From Chloroflexota bacterium (GTDB lineage Bacteria > Chloroflexota > Dehalococcoidia > Lucifugimonadales > Lucifugimonadaceae): DNA of 34,995 nucleotides. Where the stretch lies: NCBI GenBank assembly GCA_022564545.1, contig JADFLG010000014.1:1-34995 (forward strand). The letters run 5' to 3'. The translations under genes and the position numbers were made by a program. The notes beneath the pieces were generated by a model that saw nothing but the letters and a program-made list of their open reading frames with translations, was not told where the DNA came from and searched no databases. The number at the start of each line of letters is the position of its first letter. Position 1 is the first letter of the stretch. Of the stretch, positions 32,174-34,995 are shown piece after piece.

Positions 32174-32863
32174 CTACATAGAAAAGACTTCGAAAATCAA
32201 AGTGCTGGAACTAGATTCTTGTAACTCATATCTCACTACAGGTGGATAATCCGATCTCCACCATCTTTTTTTACCCGTCATCACTTTTCCCAATTCCTCA
32301 GATACAACTAAGAATCCACGGTGTTTGGGAGGCTCAGACAGTGGTAGATTCGCAGTTTTTGTAATTTCGTTGATAAATCCAAGTTTCTTTAGATCGGTCG
32401 CTTCTTTGTTGTTGCCGTCCTTATTTCCTACTACATCAGTGACCTCAAATTTCGCACTTTTGACCCCGTGGTGGCTCAATTCAAGATCCGTCTCAGGATC
32501 ATCTTTTGGACCGCTCGACGTCGATGGGTGGCATACACCGACAAGGTGGTTTTTCAGTCCACTTTCATCTGACCGTATCCACAGCAAAACGTCCAGCATC
32601 CGCCGAATGTTCGCAGTTTGATTAATTACCTCGGCTAGCGAGTGTTCCTTCCCAGCATGTCCGATATCTGGCGGAGCTCCATCTCGCGCCAGTTCAACCG
32701 AGATGCGCTTCATCCGCAATCCCCATTCAGAGCTAATTTTCACCGTAACGGCACGCTTGGCAGCTTCTGCGCCTGCAGCTACAAGATACTCAAGACAAGC
32801 TTCAAGACGGGTTGAACATTCATGTGGCGAGACGTTATGTATTGGTTCTACTAAATGAGGCAT
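32174..32863 (-). CDS. Unrecognised protein lying between two SDR paralogues
   Basis: I do not recognise this 229-residue protein. It is soluble, with no signal or membrane segment. The N-terminal half (about 10-110) is probably helical and includes CSTRLEACLEYLVAAGAEAA and LAEVINQTANIRRMLDVLLW. The C-terminal half has ETDLELSHHG, AKFEVTDVVG, EATDLKKL, HRGFLVVSEELGKVM and STLIFEVFSM, an alternating strand/helix pattern distantly like PD-(D/E)xK nucleases but lacking a clear E-x-K. The ATG at 32863 with AAGGAG 9 nt upstream is preferred over the longer frame from 32902, which overlaps the upstream SDR. Its DNA is visibly richer in A+T than the neighbours, suggesting later acquisition. Confidence 0.65.
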   Translation of the reverse strand: MPHLVEPIHNVSPHECSTRLEACLEYLVAAGAEAAKRAVTVKISSEWGLRMKRISVELARDGAPPDIGHAGKEHSLAEVINQTANIRRMLDVLLWIRSDESGLKNHLVGVCHPSTSSGPKDDPETDLELSHHGVKSAKFEVTDVVGNKDGNNKEATDLKKLGFINEITKTANLPLSEPPKHRGFLVVSEELGKVMTGKKRWWRSDYPPVVRYELQESSSSTLIFEVFSM

Positions 32864-32894
32864 GTTACGCAACTCCTTCGGGTTCGCCCGCGTT

Positions 32895-33683
32895 CTAGTC
32901 ACCCATCTTCCGCGCGGCGATCATGCCACCGTCCACGAGAATCGTCTCGCCGTTAACGTACTGGCCAAGGTCCGAGGTCAGGTAAAGGACGGCGTTGGCG
33001 ATGTCACTCGGTAGTCCGCCCTTCGCAGCGGGAACGCTGGACCCAAGCAACGCGGCGTTGTGCGGCGGGCCGTCGATCACGTCGTCATCGCCCTCGGGGA
33101 GCTTGTTCGAAATGGCACCGGGAGCAATGCAGTTCGCCGTGATGTTGTGACCCGACAGATCGACTGCCAATCCCTTGACCATTCGTCGTAACCCGGCTTT
33201 CGCCGTTCCGTAAGCGGTCCAATTCTCCATGGCGTCATACGCATGGACACTCGACAGGCAGACGATGCGACCGCCATTGCCCCGGGCGATCATCTCTTTC
33301 GCCGCGCGCTGTGCAGCAAAGAAGTAACCCTTCAGCGAAAGGTCCATCATCCGGTCCCAGAAAGCTTCGTCGGTATCGAACAACGACCGTGACTGGTCCG
33401 GGAAAATCGCGTTGTTCACCAGGATGTCGATCTGCCCGTGCTCTTCGAGAAACGAGTCGATTACTGCGTTGATCCCGGCCACGGTGCTCACATCGCCGGG
33501 GTGAAAAGTGCCCTTTACACCACGTTTCGCAATCAGTTCGGCCGCCCGTTGAGATACCTCGTCGTCGACGATGTCGTTGACTCCAACGTCGGCCCCCTCG
33601 TTTGCGAGCGTCAGCGCGATGCCCCGGCCGATGCCCTTCCGCGCTCCTGTGATGAGGGCTTTTTTGCCGTCGAGCAGTCCCAT
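32895..33683 (-). CDS. SDR-family oxidoreductase (copy B)
   Basis: Classical SDR of 262 residues. The cofactor motif is TGARKGIG (12-19), with LVNNA after it, and the catalytic residues are a serine in LSSVHA (144-145), Tyr158 and Lys162 in YGTAK. The C terminus YVNGETILVDGGMIAARK parallels copy A, and both share SSVH and NITANC/GITANC blocks, so they arose by duplication. GGAGG lies 6 nt before the ATG. It is first in the minus-strand run of SDR, unknown, SDR, Nudix, M20, with an insertion sequence 95 bp upstream that could have displaced or supplied its promoter. Substrate unknown. Confidence 0.88.
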   Translation of the reverse strand: MGLLDGKKALITGARKGIGRGIALTLANEGADVGVNDIVDDEVSQRAAELIAKRGVKGTFHPGDVSTVAGINAVIDSFLEEHGQIDILVNNAIFPDQSRSLFDTDEAFWDRMMDLSLKGYFFAAQRAAKEMIARGNGGRIVCLSSVHAYDAMENWTAYGTAKAGLRRMVKGLAVDLSGHNITANCIAPGAISNKLPEGDDDVIDGPPHNAALLGSSVPAAKGGLPSDIANAVLYLTSDLGQYVNGETILVDGGMIAARKMGD

Positions 33684-33777
33684 TTATTGCCTCCATGCTG
33701 GCGATCACAAGATATTCAGGTGCCGATCTTAGCGCGGTAAGCGCAACTTCTGTCGGTTTCAGCGGGCAGCGCCACTC

Positions 33778-33814
33778 TGTCATTGCGGGCATATTACTCA
33801 ATTAAGTGTGATTT
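33778..33814 (+). repeat. Left terminal inverted repeat
   Basis: 37 bp from TGTCATTGCGGGC to GTGATTT. It matches the reverse complement of 34842-34878 at 36 of 37 positions; the only difference is A at 33791 against T in the other copy. Confidence 0.9.
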
Positions 33815-34765
33815 ACCTGGGTGTGAAGTGGAAGTACCAGGCGAAGTAATTCGGTCGTTTCCGAGGGCTGAGACCGCGGTGCTGGCGGTAGTGTGATTTC
33901 AGGCGGGAGAAGTACCCCTCTAACCCGTTGGTAGTGGTCGATATGTGGGCGTCGTCGAGGTAGTGGAACATGTCGGGCAGGGCCCGCAGGAGCATGCTGC
34001 GGGCGCGCTTTACATCGCTGAAGACCCGACCGGTTTCTTTGTGTGCTGCTATCCCTGCACCGTGCTGAGCCTCCCAAGTAGCGACGAGGTTGAGAAATGT
34101 TTCCCGATCCGCCGCAGTATCAACACTGGAGACCCGCAGGAAGATCCGCCGCAGCTGGCGGGCGTAGGCGGTCTTCGGGAAGTTCCTGCACCAGGCCAAC
34201 CCCTGCCGCTGGACATGGACAAGGCAGCGCTGGATGACAGCATCCGGCCAGAGCGTTCTGAGGACCCTGATCACCTGCGGGTTGCCGTCCACTGTGAAGC
34301 TACGAGGGCATAGGCCCTCATCGATCATCGGTGCGAAGAACGCCCGTAACTCCGGCTCGGAGTTCTCGCGGACGCCGAACTGCCCTCGTACCAGCGTGTG
34401 TGTTTGACCGTCCATCAAGACGACGATGCTGTGAGGGCGGTGAAGGAATGTTCCGTCGAAGAGGAGATACCGGGCGGACTGAGGCTCCAGGACTGTCGCC
34501 GGGGGCACATCGGCGAGGAGGCTGTCGGTCAGGCGGTACAACCAGGGTCGGCTGTGTCCGCTTTGCTGAACCAGCTGGCGCACCGAGTACCCCTCCGCGA
34601 TCCACCGGCGGAACCATGCCATCTCCCGCCTGCGACGGGCTGCGGGATTACGCCAACTGAACGAGCGTCTGCAGGTACGGCAAAACCACCTCTGACGACC
34701 GCTCGCGTAGTGGCCGTTCCGCAGGGCTAGAGTCCCGCACCGCGGACAGCGTTTTTGGGGGACAT
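33813..34765 (-). pseudogene. Mutator-like DDE transposase, apparent 1-nt frameshift near the start
   Basis: The main frame (ATG at 34622, 269 residues) has LLFDGTFL (Asp56), FTVDGNPQVI (Asp112), QRCLVHVQRQ (C-x2-H, Mutator hallmark) and NGLEGYFSRLK (Glu235), a full DDE set. The same frame is open upstream and encodes a zinc ribbon, CPRCG then about 16 residues and CRTC, as in zinc-ribbon transposases, but has no start codon before a stop. An ATG at 34765 in another frame would read MSP-K and join the ribbon if one base were added in the CCCCCAAAAA run. So it is a one-base deletion, a sequencing error, or a slippage site. Confidence 0.7.
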
Positions 34766-34841
34766 GACACCCTGATCTCTAAACCGGTTTATAGATTGCA
34801 GTCACATCTTACGTTTGAGCCAAACTGCACACGGACCGGCA

Positions 34842-34878
34842 AAATCACACTTAATTGAGTAATAAGCCCGCAATGACA
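34842..34878 (-). repeat. Right terminal inverted repeat
   Basis: 37 bp, inverted partner of 33778-33814, ending with GCAATGACA on the plus strand. It lies 76 bp outside the likely transposase start. Confidence 0.9.
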
Positions 34879-34995
34879 CATATTCACCCTGGTCGTGTTC
34901 GCGAACACAATCTCTTCCGACGACATGACGGCAGTGATGGACTCGACCTCAAGACTGTAAACAACGTCCGTGGGAACTACATCTAGTTGATGGTC
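34879..34995 (-). pseudogene. Possible C-terminal part of a gene interrupted by the insertion sequence
   Basis: From the window edge the minus strand is open and protein-like: LDVVVPTDVVYSLEVESITA, then VMSSEEIVFANTTRVN, running straight into the right end of the insertion sequence. Past the left end (33777 downwards) one frame reads VALPAETDRSCAYRAKIGT and stops near 33721, a plausible tail. I do not recognise the protein. The stretch is short, the plus strand also has open frames, and without sequence to the right this is a weak call. Confidence 0.25.

Larger units (their letters stand above)
33778..34878 (-). mobile_element. Insertion sequence, IS256/Mutator-type with 37-bp inverted repeats
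   Basis: A 1101-bp element bounded by near-perfect inverted repeats encodes one DDE transposase on the minus strand. The transposase stop codon (33813-33815) overlaps the inner edge of the left repeat. No flanking target duplication of 8 bp is seen (CGCCACTC on the left, CATATTCA on the right), so the exact ends or the duplication length remain open. The near-identity of the ends suggests a recent arrival. The assignment to the IS256/Mutator superfamily comes from the transposase; the subgroup is uncertain. Confidence 0.85.

Noticed and set aside
32490-32540. PSTSSG segment of the unrecognised protein as a translated REP sequence
   Set aside because: The DNA matches the common TTCGACAAGCTCAGG-type repeat poorly, and the frame continues normally through it.
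1-34995. CRISPR array, rRNA genes, prophage, toxin-antitoxin or restriction-modification locus
   Set aside because: I looked for regularly spaced repeats, rRNA-like sequence, phage structural genes and paired small ORFs and saw none.

Overview
The window reads as a chromosomal segment of an uncultured, free-living heterotrophic bacterium with G+C in the high fifties by eye. The best lineage guess is Chloroflexota, SAR202 / Dehalococcoidia-related. This rests on gene mix only: two enolase-superfamily dehydratase homologues, N-acyl-D-amino-acid deacylases, a dipeptide/oligopeptide ABC operon whose binding lipoprotein has a Val/Glu-rich stalk, a DUF1800-DUF1501 pair with an NHL propeller, paralogous SDRs and frequent TTG/GTG starts. 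No rRNA or phylogenetic marker is present, so lineage is inference.

Layout. 1-1.6 kb: sparse, with one small cysteine-containing ORF and a complete tRNA-Pro(TGG) with encoded CCA and its own terminator. 1.6-7.0 kb: MFS exporter; convergent L-rhamnonate-dehydratase-like and HpcH/HpaI (RhmA-like) aldolase genes, consecutive steps of one sugar-acid route; an ANT/Lnu-type nucleotidyltransferase; a PhnP-like metallo-beta-lactamase-fold hydrolase. 7.0-7.6 kb: scar tissue with an isolated tRNA 3' end and a truncated IS3-type relic. 7.6-15.8 kb (minus strand): binding lipoprotein, OppB, OppC, a small OB-fold-like lipoprotein, OppD, OppF and N-acyl-D-amino-acid deacylase, with a 14-bp hairpin between the binding protein and oppB. 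15.9-21.1 kb (plus strand, divergent from the transporter): penicillin-acylase-family Ntn hydrolase without signal peptide, enolase-superfamily enzyme with an atypical active site, and M28 metallopeptidase. 21.1-21.3 kb: inverted REP-like repeats. 21.3-26.6 kb (minus): DUF1800, DUF1501, NHL propeller and class III aminotransferase. 26.8-28.4 kb (plus): a second deacylase homologue that has lost two expected metal ligands. 28.6-29.2 kb: decayed IS3 orfA, a perfect 32-nt palindrome and a REP-like sequence. 29.2-33.7 kb (minus): a tight five-gene run of SDR, unrecognised gene, SDR, Nudix hydrolase and M20 peptidase. 33.8-34.9 kb: a recent-looking Mutator/IS256-type insertion sequence with 37-bp inverted repeats, whose transposase appears frameshifted at its zinc ribbon; it may interrupt a gene running in from the right edge.

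How the parts may work together. The centre (7.6-21.1 kb) looks like a scavenging system for amide-linked compounds. An ABC transporter imports peptides or N-acyl amino compounds. Cytoplasmic enzymes of three unrelated folds (Ntn acylase, D-aminoacylase-type amidohydrolase, M28 peptidase, plus M20 further right) could open acyl-amide and peptide bonds, including D-configured ones. The divergent arrangement around an 86-bp control region suggests joint regulation. The substrate is not shown by the sequence. No CRISPR array, prophage, toxin-antitoxin pair or recognisable defence locus was found.
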